Below are positions 13,400 to 25,424 of a stretch of DNA of 64,000 nucleotides, piece after piece. Origin of the DNA: Himantopus leucocephalus (taxonomy: Eukaryota > Chordata > Aves > Charadriiformes > Recurvirostridae); assembly GCA_003993805.1 (NCBI GenBank), contig RSEF01000001.1, positions 148,931,545 through 148,995,544 on the forward strand. The letters are read 5' to 3'. Position 1 is the first letter of the stretch. Each line of letters opens with the position of its first letter. A model generated the notes under the pieces. That model did not search any database, was not told the DNA's origin, and was given only the letters and a program-made list of their open reading frames with translations. Position numbers and translations under genes: made by a program.

Positions 13400-13779
13400 C
13401 AAGACCTCTGGGAAAAGGGACTTGTGGCTGCTCCAGCTGCTGAGGGAAGGAAGGGACAGGAAGGGCTGAGATGCGATGCGGGAGCCTGCTGGCAAGGAGC
13501 CGCCTCCCCCGGGCGCAGCCGCCACTCTCTGCCTCCGGCGGGGCACCCACCGCCACCCACCGCCTCTTGGCAAAGCAGGCAGCAAGGTCGCTGCCGCTTC
13601 CCTGCCCCCAGCAGCCGGCTGCTTCCCTTACCTGTGCCTAAAGGTGGCTGGCGTGGCTCGTATGGTCTGTGCGATACTGGTGAAAAAGGGAAAAACAGAA
13701 ACCCCAGAACTGTACAGACATGGACAGTTGCACGGAAGCATTTGCCAGTGCCTGGCTGCAGGCGAAGTCAGGAGGGCAG
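13400..13779 (+). promoter_or_regulatory. CpG-rich patch with downstream donor; possible first exon
   Basis: G+C and CpG rise sharply at about 13480-13620 (words such as CCCCCGGGCGCAGCCGCC and CTCCGGCGGGGC) within otherwise AT-rich DNA. That is typical of a small CpG-island promoter. A donor-like GGGCAG|GTAATG has GT at 13780-13781. Overlapping open frames on both strands (up to 119 codons) are Pro/Ala/Arg-rich, as GC-rich DNA produces by chance, so I do not call them genes. A minus-strand CAG|GTAAGG donor also lies near 13627-13634, so orientation is unresolved. Confidence 0.3.
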
Positions 13780-13799
13780 GTAATGAATGTCTTAATTAA

Positions 13800-16700
13800 A
13801 ATGCTGGTGATGTTGACTGTACAGTTAACTTTTTTTAAAAAAGATAATATATAGGTGTGCAATGTGGTTAGTGCCTTATTGATGCCTGCCCTTCCAAACA
13901 GCAAACAGGGGTGGGAAACGGGTTGTCTTCAGAAGCAAAGATTTCTGTAGTCCCTTCCGCTTAAAGAGATTGCAAAGCCTGAGCTAAAGCTGATGAATGA
14001 CATAAAATCAGAAGGCTGTTTAAAGCAACAGGTATTTAACCTGAAAGTCAGTGTGTTTTACACAACCTCCTCTGCATCTGCTGTGCAGAGGAAGGGAGCT
14101 TGCAGCAACCTATCCGGCTGTAGCAGGACACTTTTTCCCCTCCAGGAACTCCCTGCCCAGGCTGTCAAGAGCACGAGAGGAGGTCTTTTCTTACCTGCAG
14201 AGGACGGCCAGCTTTCAAAAAGCATTAACCTCCTACCAGGCTCCACCTCTTTCACAATCATAATATTTTAGCTTAAAAATCATAACATGTTAAAGGCAAT
14301 TCTGCATTCCTTTTCTCTAGCCTCCGGCTTTCAAATTGTGGGGTTATATTCAGGTCAGACTGTCAGCTCTCTCTCTGCAACAGTCTAAAGGCTAATTCCC
14401 TTTTAAAAAAGAAAATAAATCTTCAGTTCTCACATAATGACTTGGTATCTGGAGCTGAGGCTTCACAGAAAAGATCAAATAGCCTGAGCATTGTGACAGA
14501 ACTGTAAGAAATCGCAGCTCCTTATTATCCCGTAGAGTAACGTCTCAGTTATGGTATTAAAAATGGACCAAAAGGACCCCTTCAGTCTTTGAATGTTCCC
14601 TGAGACAGATGAACAAGCATACAGTGCCTGTGACAGGAGCTGGTACCGCTTCCACGCTGTGTGTGCGTCGGTGATTGTCACTTATGCTCCGGAGTCTTAC
14701 ATTGTTGTAGCTGCTCACTCAAGTGTTACGTGGACTTAAATTGCATGGTTGTGGCATGCCAAGTGGTAACGAGATGGGGGATACTGTGCAAAAGTTAATG
14801 ACCCATGGGCACAGATGGGTCCAAAAGTGGTTATGAACAGCTGCCTGACGTTAAACCCCTAGGAAGTTTGAGAAGAGCAGAGGTGGAGGGACTGTACAGA
14901 GAACAGCTTGTGCTCCTTTGACGCTCTTTCCTTAAAAAGAGAGCAGGAGCCTTGTCCCGTTCGGACCCAACCATGAGCTCATCTCAGGCTGCACACTCTT
15001 CTCCAACAGCTGCAGCTGTCTTACAGCAGCCTCTGTGCCTGTGCTAATGGGATAAAAGCGTTTCCATGTGCTCTTTTCATTCAGAGAGCGTACATCCCTT
15101 CCCACAGCCTCCAGTGTATCCTCGTTCCCTTGAAATGGATTCAAATATTAAAGCCTGTTAAGTTTAATTATTGCTAAAAGTCTGGGAGGAAACAAAACCT
15201 TATGGCCACTTTAAGCTGTTTCAAAACAGGTATATATAAATCACAAATGTGCAATCGCTTATGGGAAATTCAGAAGCCAGAATAAAGCAGTAATATGCAC
15301 CAAAGAGAGGGATCATAAAACTTACACGGTCTTCTCAACCACGTGCGTCGGGTTTCGCAGTTCCTGGCCTGGTGAGTATCGTTCCTTAGTGAGGGCCCCT
15401 CACGGTCAGGACCTGCACAGGACAAACTCTCAGCCACACGGCACGGCGTGGTGACATGCCAGAGGTACCACCTGCCTTTCATAAACAAGCCCACGAACAG
15501 GCAGATTGCTGCTGGGACAACTTAGTGCTTTATACTGAAAATTGTTAAATCCCCATAATTTCAAATGAAGTCAAGGGGAAGAGCTTGCCTTAACCTTTTA
15601 CCAACCACGTGCAAAACAAAATTTTATTTAGAGAGATTGTTTTGCTTGTGAGAGTACAGAGTGAGGCACAAGTGGTACAATTTTCCCCATTTTATATATA
15701 GAGAGATATATATGTAAATTATACCCCGCTATCCCTCTGCTATGCTTCTCCCAACACAGGGATTTCTGATTTTGGAGAAATCCTGCGTTACACATGGACA
15801 GTGGATCAGCCAGTGGACATCTACCCTTTGATTTCAATGGAGCTTTGTACATATATGTATCCACATTTAACAAGGCTGTCTACTCTTCCCCTCTCCCCCT
15901 CCTTTTTCTAATACAAATAGAAAATACAATTTTCTAATACAAATACTATTGCTTTCATTAAGTTATACTGTAGTATAACAGCATCATAACAAAAAGTAAA
16001 TCATTCAGGTCACATTGAGGGGCTGTGCAAAGAAAACAGTACGGTGGGTAGGTGTTCTTATGGAGGGGCTGAAAAAGAAGTGTATTTCCTTCTTCTATTG
16101 TGGGGCTGACTTCAAATTAAAGTTCACAGGAAATCTCAGTTTACAATTTAGCATCATTCTCTCTTCTCCCATTAGAGTATCCATGATGACATCTGGCAGG
16201 CACAGCAGCAGAAGGCCAGCTCCGCTATCCTTTTTTTTTTTTAAATTATTTATATGTTTGTTGAGAAGCAATCACCCAATCCAAGTAGAAACAGTGGCTT
16301 ACTTTCAGTTTTGCACATGTGCTACATGCTTCTTAGCATTGTCATTTTTTTAAATGAACTATTTCAGTTTTCTTCTGATGTGTAATCACATCACTCTTTC
16401 TTCTTGTGTAAAATTTTCCTGTAAAAGTTTAAAGCCTCATGTTTCTGCTGGAAAGGCCTCCTGTCTTTCTGTTTCTAAAGACCTTTTTCTTTTGATATAT
16501 AACTTCATACCACACAGGGAAAAAAAGCCTTTACTAACAGATCGGGGAGATACTGTAAAATATTTCTTGGAAGGGGATGTAAAAATGCGTATATCATGTT
16601 TTGTGGAGGATGCTGCACCTAGTTCTGTGGTTGGAAGAGCTGAATCACTGTCTTTTCACGTGGAGATGGGACTGTTTGCTAATGCCTGTTGACAACGTGC

Positions 16701-19400
16701 ATTGATGCGGCTTGTCCTCTAGGCTGAGCTCTAGCAAATGCTGATAAATTCCAGACTCTAATCAAACATCTTCCAGAAACATTAACATTTGCTAAATAAA
16801 CATCTTTTCCGCTTCTCTGTTGCATGTAATGGATGTTTTTTAACATTGTTTGCCAGGCTTTCTACAAAGCATAACAGATGGCCACTGCTTCTAATGAAAT
16901 AATTATATTACCCAACCCTTTCCTTGGAAAAGAAAAGGTTTGGGCTTGATTTTTCACTGTCTTACCTCTTGATTTCTCTGAAGTGTCTTGCATCTGTCAC
17001 TAGTATTTTCTATTAATCACCCTGATGACAAAGATAAGAAGAAAATTTTTGGTTGAAACATCTATTGCCTGTTTTAAATGAAAGAATGTCTACTGCTCCT
17101 GGTATTGCTTTTTGGTTTGGTCACCTTCTCTGTTCGTAGAATGTAAAAGGGAAAGCTCAATCCAAAAGCCTATGAAGAAGCATAGAGCTGTTAAGAGCCA
17201 ACCATCAGAGTGATGTGGATGCTGCTCTCAGAGACAGATCTTGGGAGTGTTCAGAAACACCCTTTTCTCCTTGATCTACCCATAACCTGTTGACACAATT
17301 GCTTAAAGGATTTCATGTCGATACCCTCCGGGTGTCTTGTTTGTGTGTTTTTGGTGACATGCTAAACCAGTCAGCTGAGTATTATTGAAGTGCTAAACTG
17401 GCAGATACGCTTATGTATGCGGGGAGCCATATGCGGTGGAAACCGGCCTCTAAAATAGGTTGCGTTCAAGCTCCCAGGTCCCGCGTTTGTACAGACAGAG
17501 ATGCAGCCTTGAGAACTGCCCGCTGGCGAGGTTAGTGTGCTCTCTGAAGAACATGTTTGTCCTGCTGAGAACCTGAGCGCCCTATCAGAATGGACGCGCT
17601 GGGAGCATTCAGGAGCGTACTGGCAAGATGTGGTCTTTCTGCAGCACGCTCCTGCCTGCGCATGTGAATGGTAGAGTGAGAACAGAGGCTCCTCAGATTC
17701 AGAATATACTCGATTCCTAAACATTTCAAGAAACTATTTGGCCTTTGACATTGATGACATACCATAGATTGGTAATAATAGCATGCCTGAACTTTCGTTA
17801 GAAAAATAAGCACATCCCACAGTAATTCCCACACTTCTAAGTTAAATCACCACAATATCATATTAATGCCGGGGCTGGTGAAATACAGAGAAACAGTAAA
17901 ACCTTAGCTGAATAAAACTTGTTCTCCTTTGAGGGGTCTTTTTTATGAGACTGAAAAGAACAATAAGGTGTCAGCTAGTCATTTGTCAGCACCACTGCTC
18001 TTGGACATAGATAGGGGTGACAGGATGCTCTTGCCATCCCACCCTCTTCACAAGTGTCGAGATCTTGCACAAAGCTGCTGATGTTCTGCTGAATTATTAT
18101 GGCAAATGCAGTTTCATTAACTGCCCTTAAAATAAAGGAAGCATGAGTAAGAGGAAGAATTCACTGAGTTAAGATAGAGGAATTCCTGGAAGGAAATACT
18201 ATGAATAGACGAGCTTGGAGAGGAAGCTCGGTCTGAAGGTTAGGTTGAATTGCTTTTGTTTGGTTTTTCTGTGATGAACAAAATCTATCTCCAAGAGGAA
18301 TAAGCTTGGATATTAATTCTAGGTCTGCATGTGTTCTGAGCACAGAGGTAAGGACTCAGCCTGTTCACACCCACAAATAGTATGAAACTGATTATTCACA
18401 AAGGGGGAAATAGTGGGATTTATGCCAAAATTCCCCTAGTATTTACTATTCATGCATCTACGAAGAAATGAGTAACAGAAATCTGTGAGTGCAGAGAAGC
18501 ATAAAAGTTCATTTCATTATGAGGAGACCTGGTTTTTGTGTGAATCTTGGAGGATGTAGTGATTAACAGAATAATATTGTTTCCACAGAGTCGTTATATA
18601 TAGGATAGCTGCCTTGGTATTGAACTAATTTCTCACCTGCCTGGACACAGCATTCAAAACCGCATTGTTCGTTTGATACAAAAATTCAGGTACCTCTTCT
18701 GAAGGCAAACAAAAAGCATGTGATAAATCAGGAAGGACAGAAGGAACATGAAAATGAGTAAGATGGATTGATATCCGCATACTTTAAGTGGAATGGTTTG
18801 AGTTACCCTGAGGTTTACTTGCTGGTGTTTTTATCCCCTTTATGCTGACTATCAGGATATCCTGTTGCTATACACTAATGTGGAATGCACTCTACTTTAA
18901 TGGTCAGAGTTCAGCGGTTTCATCGTATTTTCACAAGCAGAAAGCTGGTCCTTAACAAAAATCTTTTTGTCCCAAGGGCCTAGGCATATCCTGGGAAAAA
19001 AATGTATCACAAATTTCAAGTATGCAAACTCTCGTGGGTTTTTAAGACTGAAACTACAGAGAAAATACAGCATAGAGACTTCACGGTGGTAGTTGTGCTG
19101 GGGCATAAAGTGTAATATAGCATACTCCTCGTATGCACCAATAGTGTACTTCCTTTATAACAATTCAAACTAGGAGAAATTTGCCATTTTGAACCTACGC
19201 TGTCTTTTTTTTTTTTGCGTGTAGAAATCAGCTTTATGCATTAGACAGGTTTAGAAGCAGAGTTCACGCCACATCTCAGGAACAAGAGGAAGGTATCTTA
19301 CAATGTTACAGATGGCATTATCAGCAAGAATCAATAGAACCGCCTGCTGTATATGTTTTTTAAAATTTATTTCCGCATTGCTAAATTTGGATCTGAAGCT
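13800..19400. other. Non-coding stretch, nothing recognised
   Basis: Long AT-rich interval without a recognisable gene or repeat family apart from a small 26-bp-period tandem repeat at 15904-15945. Open frames reach about 117 codons (17371-17724, minus) but look random. A CTTTGATTTCAATGGAGCTT segment near 15828 resembles the 'gacttcaatggga' words of very old amniote repeats, too little to classify. Confidence 0.55.
15904..15945. repeat. 26-bp period tandem repeat (1.6 copies)
   Basis: TTTTCTAATACAAATA occurs at 15904-15919 and again at 15930-15945, separated by GAAAATACAA. This is an imperfect tandem duplication with a 26-bp period. Confidence 0.8.
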
Positions 19401-19419
19401 CAGCTGAGAAGCACCCGAA

Positions 19420-19660
19420 ACCGCGGCACTTCAGCTTTCCCCCCCTGCAAATAGAAAGTTTTTGCAGTCCCTACGGGTAAACCGGTGTCAACGGCCCCCT
19501 CGAAGGGAGCCCGCCGATGCCTTCCTCCCCCGGGGAGGTGAGGGGAGGGAGGGCGGCGGCGGCGGCCGGCAGGGGCTGCTGCGGGGCCGGGCTGGTGCTG
19601 CGCCCCGGGCCGCCCCCTCAGCCTCCGCGCTCCGCTTTGCTCTGCCTGCTGTCAGTTAAA
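19420..19660. promoter_or_regulatory. CpG island
   Basis: A dense CpG patch of about 240 bp containing a (GGC)n run at 19552-19567 and blocks such as GCGCCCCGGGCCGCC. It is sharply bounded by AT-rich DNA. In vertebrates such islands usually mark a promoter or an active regulatory element. A weak donor-like GGGGAG|GTGAGG lies near 19536 on the plus strand. The Gly/Arg/Ala-rich open frames across it are composition artefacts. Direction of transcription cannot be told. Confidence 0.4.
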
Positions 19661-22600
19661 CGGGCTTGATCACATCGATGAATAACCGTTGAAAAGTCAA
19701 TCCCAAACTCCTTGCTACCGCAGGCTTCCCTCCCCGCCCCCGCCCTTGAGAGTAGTCTGGGGGTGGGTGTTTTCCTGAGCAGTGTTTCTTTCTGATCTTC
19801 TGATAGGGTTTGTTTTTTTTTTTCCAATTTTTGTGTATTTATTAGTTTGCTGTTCTGTTTTAACATACATGTGCATATTTGCGTGGAAAACTTACAGTTC
19901 TTTCTTTCCCCGCTTCTCTGTCTCATCATTTATCACCCCATCCACTTTTTCATGCTCATTCCTACAATCGCCGCTTATTCTGTAAGTGCCATAAGTACAT
20001 AAATACTGAAACCAGTGACAGAATCATTACGATAGATGATAGCTGTCATGGTAAACAGAGGGTTAGCTCTAGGTTTGGGAAGAGATTTCCTTAAAATTAT
20101 TAAGCCTTCTGGCTGCCGACTTCACCATCCCCTTCAAACTTCGCAAGTCAGGTTGCTGTGTGCTGAGGAACCAGGAGGCAACAAAAGACATTCTTACACT
20201 TCAGAAAGGAACCCAAATACAGAGTGAGTACGGATGGGTTATTTTGTCGTTAACAAAAGTGGCGACTGTAGAACAAACATGACAATTTTACCTCTGCTAA
20301 CTACAGCGCAAAAATGCTTCTTGCTGAATGCTTATTATTGTATTTGCAGATCGACTGCATATGTACCACATGTGCTTAATCTTGTTGCGTTGTGATTTCA
20401 AGCTTTTATGAAGTGATAAGCCACATATTAATAGTTTTAACAGAAGGTGCTCTAGTTGTTAACATGGTAACACCTTGCAAGAACAATATGTTATGTCCAT
20501 TTTTGGTTCCAGAAATACGCAACATTCTGCGCTTCAAAATACATAAGGTAAGTGCCTAGTTAGTACATAGATCTGCTCAATATATTATCTTCCAGAAATT
20601 CCTACCCTGTTGCTCAGTCCTGCTATAAAAATCTGCTGCCTCAGACTGCAAAATATTAATTCATTTCCCAGGAATCTCTTTGGGTACAAGCTGTGAAAGC
20701 GGATCTGGAAGTTGCAAGTACATTTGCTCTTGCTTAATCTTACTCAAAACTGAACTGGTTACTAACACTAGTATAGTAACAGGTGTTCAAATGCATCCAG
20801 GTAAGTTATTACCCTAGCTTGGAGGAATGTAGGGTTTTTTCCGATCACAATCAGGTTACCAGTGGCATATGGAGGAAATCCTAGTCACATTCAGCTCAGT
20901 AAAAACTGCGCCATAAGTACTGCAAATGAGTTTCATAGTAGCAGGATTCCACGGCTGCAGCTGACGTCAATGAAAATTTTCAAAATAAGGTACCAAGTAT
21001 ATGATGGTCACAGTGGCCCAAAGAAAGCCAAACCGTGGTGTTTTGATCATAATAAAAATTAGGGAGCTTTATATTTGCTTACATTCTGGATATCTTAATA
21101 AACAAGGTAAAATTAAAAGAAGTTAGCGTGTTAAAACTTTCCTTTAGTTGCATCACAAAGGGGACAGACAAGGATAAAAATACCAAATTTGATGTCTTTA
21201 CAGAAACTCCTTTCAACCTGCCCTTCTGAGTAGGCAGTGCATGAAAGCATTTGCCCATGAGTAATATCTTATTAAACTGTCATGATTTGATGTGACACAT
21301 TTTTCTCCCAATTTGCATACCTGATAATAGACTTCCTAAATATCACCTTCAGGTCCACTGGCAAAAAAGCAACCCAACTGAAAGGAACGTTGGATCAAAT
21401 GTTGGTGATGGGACAATCTCAGGGCCATGTCTGAATGCGAGACAAATGGTTAAGGCCATTAAAAGCTATATGGTCTATTGCCATGCTAATGTTGAGTTCT
21501 TTGTGTAGTGTGGGCTTGTTGCCTCATAAACATGTTTCCGTGACTCATTAAATCCTCTGAAATAAAAGCTCTTACAATTCCAGTACAGTGGAGCAGTCAT
21601 TTTTCGATTTAATTATGAACAGGCTAGATAATGAGCTACCTAACTTGTCCCCTTTTCTGAAGGAGGAGAATGGTTAGTGACCTCTCCTTTCTCTAAAGAG
21701 TACCAAAATCCACTTTATTTGAAAGATGAAGGAGCAGAAAGTCCTTGACAAAATAAAAGGGGTGCATAAACAAATGCCAGCTGGGTGACTAATATTTTAC
21801 ATAACAAGTAAGAATATATATTTTGTGAACCTATTTAGTATTCAGCTTAAGAGAGTAGAGTAACCATAGCAACTCCTTATCACCTGTTTGAGACACTGCA
21901 ACATCTTAATGAAATGTGCACCAAATGCCCTGCTAATATTTGTAAAATGCTGATGATATTATCTCTTGGAGAGAACGACACTGAAAGATAAATGTGTAAA
22001 AATGCTTGAGATTCACGGCTCCTCTGTCTACTATCTGCTTTCTCCTTGCCCTTCTACTTTGCTTACATATATCAGTTTTATTTATTAAAATCCAAAGATT
22101 AATGGGTACAAAGAGTCACTAGAGGGAGCAGGGTGGTGGACACACATCACTCTTCACCCACAGCGTGCCCATAATGATCGACCCCAGTTAAGTGCTCTGA
22201 AGGCTTTAGTGGTTTGTGGTGGCCAAACACAGGCAACATAATGGGAAAGGTTTCCCAAATGGGTTGAACATAGGAACTCACATGAAGGCACCCAAAATAC
22301 CGAGGTAAGTGCAGATCCCTCCCTTGGAGCAGTTACCAATTTGAAAAGATGATTGTGCCGTTTACTTTATTGGCAGGCTTCTGAATCACATAAAGCTGTA
22401 ACAATAATGACCTTTCTGGCTGTAGTGACAGCTTCTGCCATTTTAGACTTTGCGTTTCAGGTGTTCTCCCTTCCTTTTCAGCTTCCAAGCTGCAAGCGAT
22501 CAGAGCTTTATGCTTCTGAAGTCTAAAATGTGGGTATGGCAGGTGAATTTTTCTGCGGTGTTATTTCTGTGCCCCACAGCCCTAAAGCTGAGGACACTGG

Positions 22601-25090
22601 GATGGCCTGCAGAGCTCCCCTGCTGAAGTGCCATCACCTTTTCCCAAAGGACTCTGTGCTTTGTCCTTTTTTTTTTGTAGCGGACTTTATTTTCTGAGTC
22701 TATAAACTACTTAGAAAGGCAGGTGCTTATCAGTTATCTGAAGATCCCAGTGAATTCAGAGTTCCTTTGCTAAAACATACATGGAAACTGTGTTTGAGTT
22801 ACGGAAGTCTTTTGTTTTGAATACTCAGCATGATTCTTCTTTCTCTCTCACTTCAGTGTGAAGTGCAGTATACCACATATATTACGTATGCTTCCACTCG
22901 CCAGTACGGATGTAGAAGGAGAGTAGCAATATCAACCGTTACTAAGTGATTTGGTAATTGAGCATCATGGCTCCACAATTCAGCCCATTCCTCCATACGT
23001 GCTGAGGCATCGTCATGTCTAATTTCGGTCTGCAGCACCATGTAGTACCGAGTTTTTCACTCTTCATCGCAGGTGGTAGATGGGAAACTGAGAGCTCTAA
23101 AAGCATGGGCGGCTGGAGCTGACAGGATTATCAGGACATCACTCCCCACTCCCATTGACATAAAGGACTTTTTGGTGCACAAGAGGTGTGAAAAAGGCCT
23201 TTATGAAATGGGAGTCAGGACCTTTGCATATTGTTGCTGTTTCATAGTGTATTACAGCAAAATACAAGCTAAGGAAGATGTTGGAACAAGAGGGAGAGGG
23301 AGTATAAGCATATGTGAGCAAGTGTGGCCCTAGGGATCAAGAGCTACATGAAATAGCTTAGAAGGCATGGCATTAACCTTCTCCATTGGGGTAATGTGGA
23401 GTAGCAGCTACTTCTGTACTTTTTTTTTCCTGCTGTTGGTGCAAAATAATGATGTTGGACAGTGTGTTGCAGGCAAGGGTAAGAATGGTTGGGTCTCCCT
23501 GTAAAAAAACAACTGTACCCATGAATATCTGCGATATCTGCAAATTTCAGTGTTGAAGTAGCAAATGTGGACTAATAATAAACTGGAAGTAAGAGATGCA
23601 AAAATTAAACCGTAGTGGTGAGCATTTTATTTCTGTGCTGGCCTTCATATTCCACAAGCCTTACCCAAATCAGCTTTTTTGAGTTACTGGATCTTCATGA
23701 AAAAGTTTAACTGTGAAAATATAGTTTTCATGGACCAATCTGTTTTTTTATTTTAGTATTTTTATAAGCATACCTTATAAATGGGAATCATTATAAAACT
23801 GGTTTGCCTGGAACCTGGAGGAGCACATTATCTTTGGAGTCATTGTCTTTTATTGCCAGTGCCATTTAACAAGAAGGGAGGCCTGAAGAGGGGACACATC
23901 TGGAAATGTGAGCTAAATAAAGTAAAAATTCTTTTGGAAACTGGTAAACCTACACTATATATGTCTGTAATTAAAAGGAACAAGGTACAGCGGCTCGTAA
24001 AAGTACCATCTGAAAACAGTTTAAAGGTTAAAAAAAGGCTACTTGGCACAGAAAGAAGGGTGAGACTTGACCAGACCAGTTCTCCCCGGGCAGTCCTCCC
24101 AATGAGCCTATTCATAAGCGCAGTGTTCTAAACCCCTCCTTAGCTGCTGTACACATCAATAATTTTAAGCAATGCTCCCGGTGAGAAAAAGCATTAATTT
24201 GATAGGGAAGACCCTCTGAAACTGTCTCTTATTTTGCTGCTGTGACTAATACTTTGTGATATCTGCCCACGTCCTTGAATTATTTAATTTAAAATTCTCC
24301 GGTAAGAAGGCTCTTCAGATTTTCTTCTAAATTCTTTGCCTGTTTTTCTCATCTGAAATTAGAAGAAAGTGATATTATTTTTTTTATTTCCCACATAAAT
24401 ATATTACATATTCAGTACCAAGGGCCTTGCTGAAGCAGTGGGAAGGGGTAGTAATTTGATATTTCATAGGTAATCTGACCTTGACAGTAACCGCAGTGAA
24501 CTCCAGAAGTTTATGAGTCAAATCATGAGTCACATATGTTAACAAATTCTCAGTTGTATAAAGAGGTTTTCCTGGGCACAGTCTAAGGATTTCAGGTTTG
24601 GGTTTAGGCTTTTTGTTGTCATTCCCCAGCCCACCCCCCACAGACCTCATCTCACCACAAACATTGCAATCCGTTGGTATCCTGGCTAGGGAAATGTTTC
24701 ACTCAGTTGTAGGGAAGACAACCTGAAGACTTCTTTCTTTCTAATGAAAAAAAGCCCAAGAATACACATTTATTTTTACTTGAAGAATTTGAATATATTT
24801 CTCTTACACATTCATGTGCGCACGCACACAATTTTCCAGAAACAATTTCCGTAGTCTACTTGTGTTGTCTGATTAATACTGTCTTTCCCGCTCTGGCTAC
24901 TAATATTTAGCCCAGAAACTTGTAGTCACGTCTACAAAGATTAGTCTTTCTGTGTCTTTCATTCCTGCTTATGGAAGAGCCTGTGCTGCCCTGATTACTG
25001 CGATGTGTAAAGATGGTTTAGTTTTTATACATTTACTCTCTCCTTTATTGTCCTCAGGAAAATAAAGGCAGCTTCAATACGTAGCTTGAG
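19661..25090. other. Non-coding stretch, nothing recognised
   Basis: AT-rich interval with only short random open frames. No repeat family, RNA gene or coding exon was recognised. Segments such as 21430-21590 are rich in TAAT-type and CATGCTAAT-like words and could be conserved non-coding sequence, but that can only be tested by alignment with other genomes. Confidence 0.5.
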
Positions 25091-25094
25091 AATT

Positions 25095-25200
25095 AAAACA
25101 GGGGAGATGAAATGCCTTGTCCATGGACACACAGGCAGTTCACAGGTCACAGTTTGTGTTCCTATTGTTTAAGATCGAATCCTGAGTCACGTCACTTCAC
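25095..25200 (-). mobile_element. MIR-like ancient SINE remnant (reverse)
   Basis: The plus strand reads ACAGGGGAGATGAAATGCCT, then TGTCCATGGACACACAGGCA, then GTTCACAGGTCACAG. This follows the reverse-complement MIR order 'ggggagattaagtgacttgcccaaggtcacacagcaagt', then 'ggcagagc', then 'tcgaacc' (here TCGAATCCTGAGTC). The element therefore lies on the minus strand. It is eroded and truncated. The call rests on remembered consensus words. Confidence 0.45.
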
Positions 25201-25391
25201 AAGGTTTCCACGTGACCCTGTTGCTGTAACAGGTAACTTTTACATCTCCTGTCCCAAGAGGCTGCCTGTTTCACAGGAGCCCTTCTTCCATGTGGCAGGC
25301 AGCTGGCACGGGTAGCTGGGGCGCTGGAGGGAAGAGATGAATGAGAATTCCCTACGGAAATATTCTTGGGGAGGTTCAGCTGCAAAAAGTA

Positions 25392-25424
25392 ATTTTCTCA
25401 TGAAATTAGGTTTCATGAGAAAAT
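25392..25424. repeat. Perfect 14-bp hairpin
   Basis: ATTTTCTCATGAAA at 25392-25405 is followed by the 5-base spacer TTAGG and then its exact reverse complement TTTCATGAGAAAAT at 25411-25424. No T-run or gene context gives it an obvious role. Confidence 0.9.
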
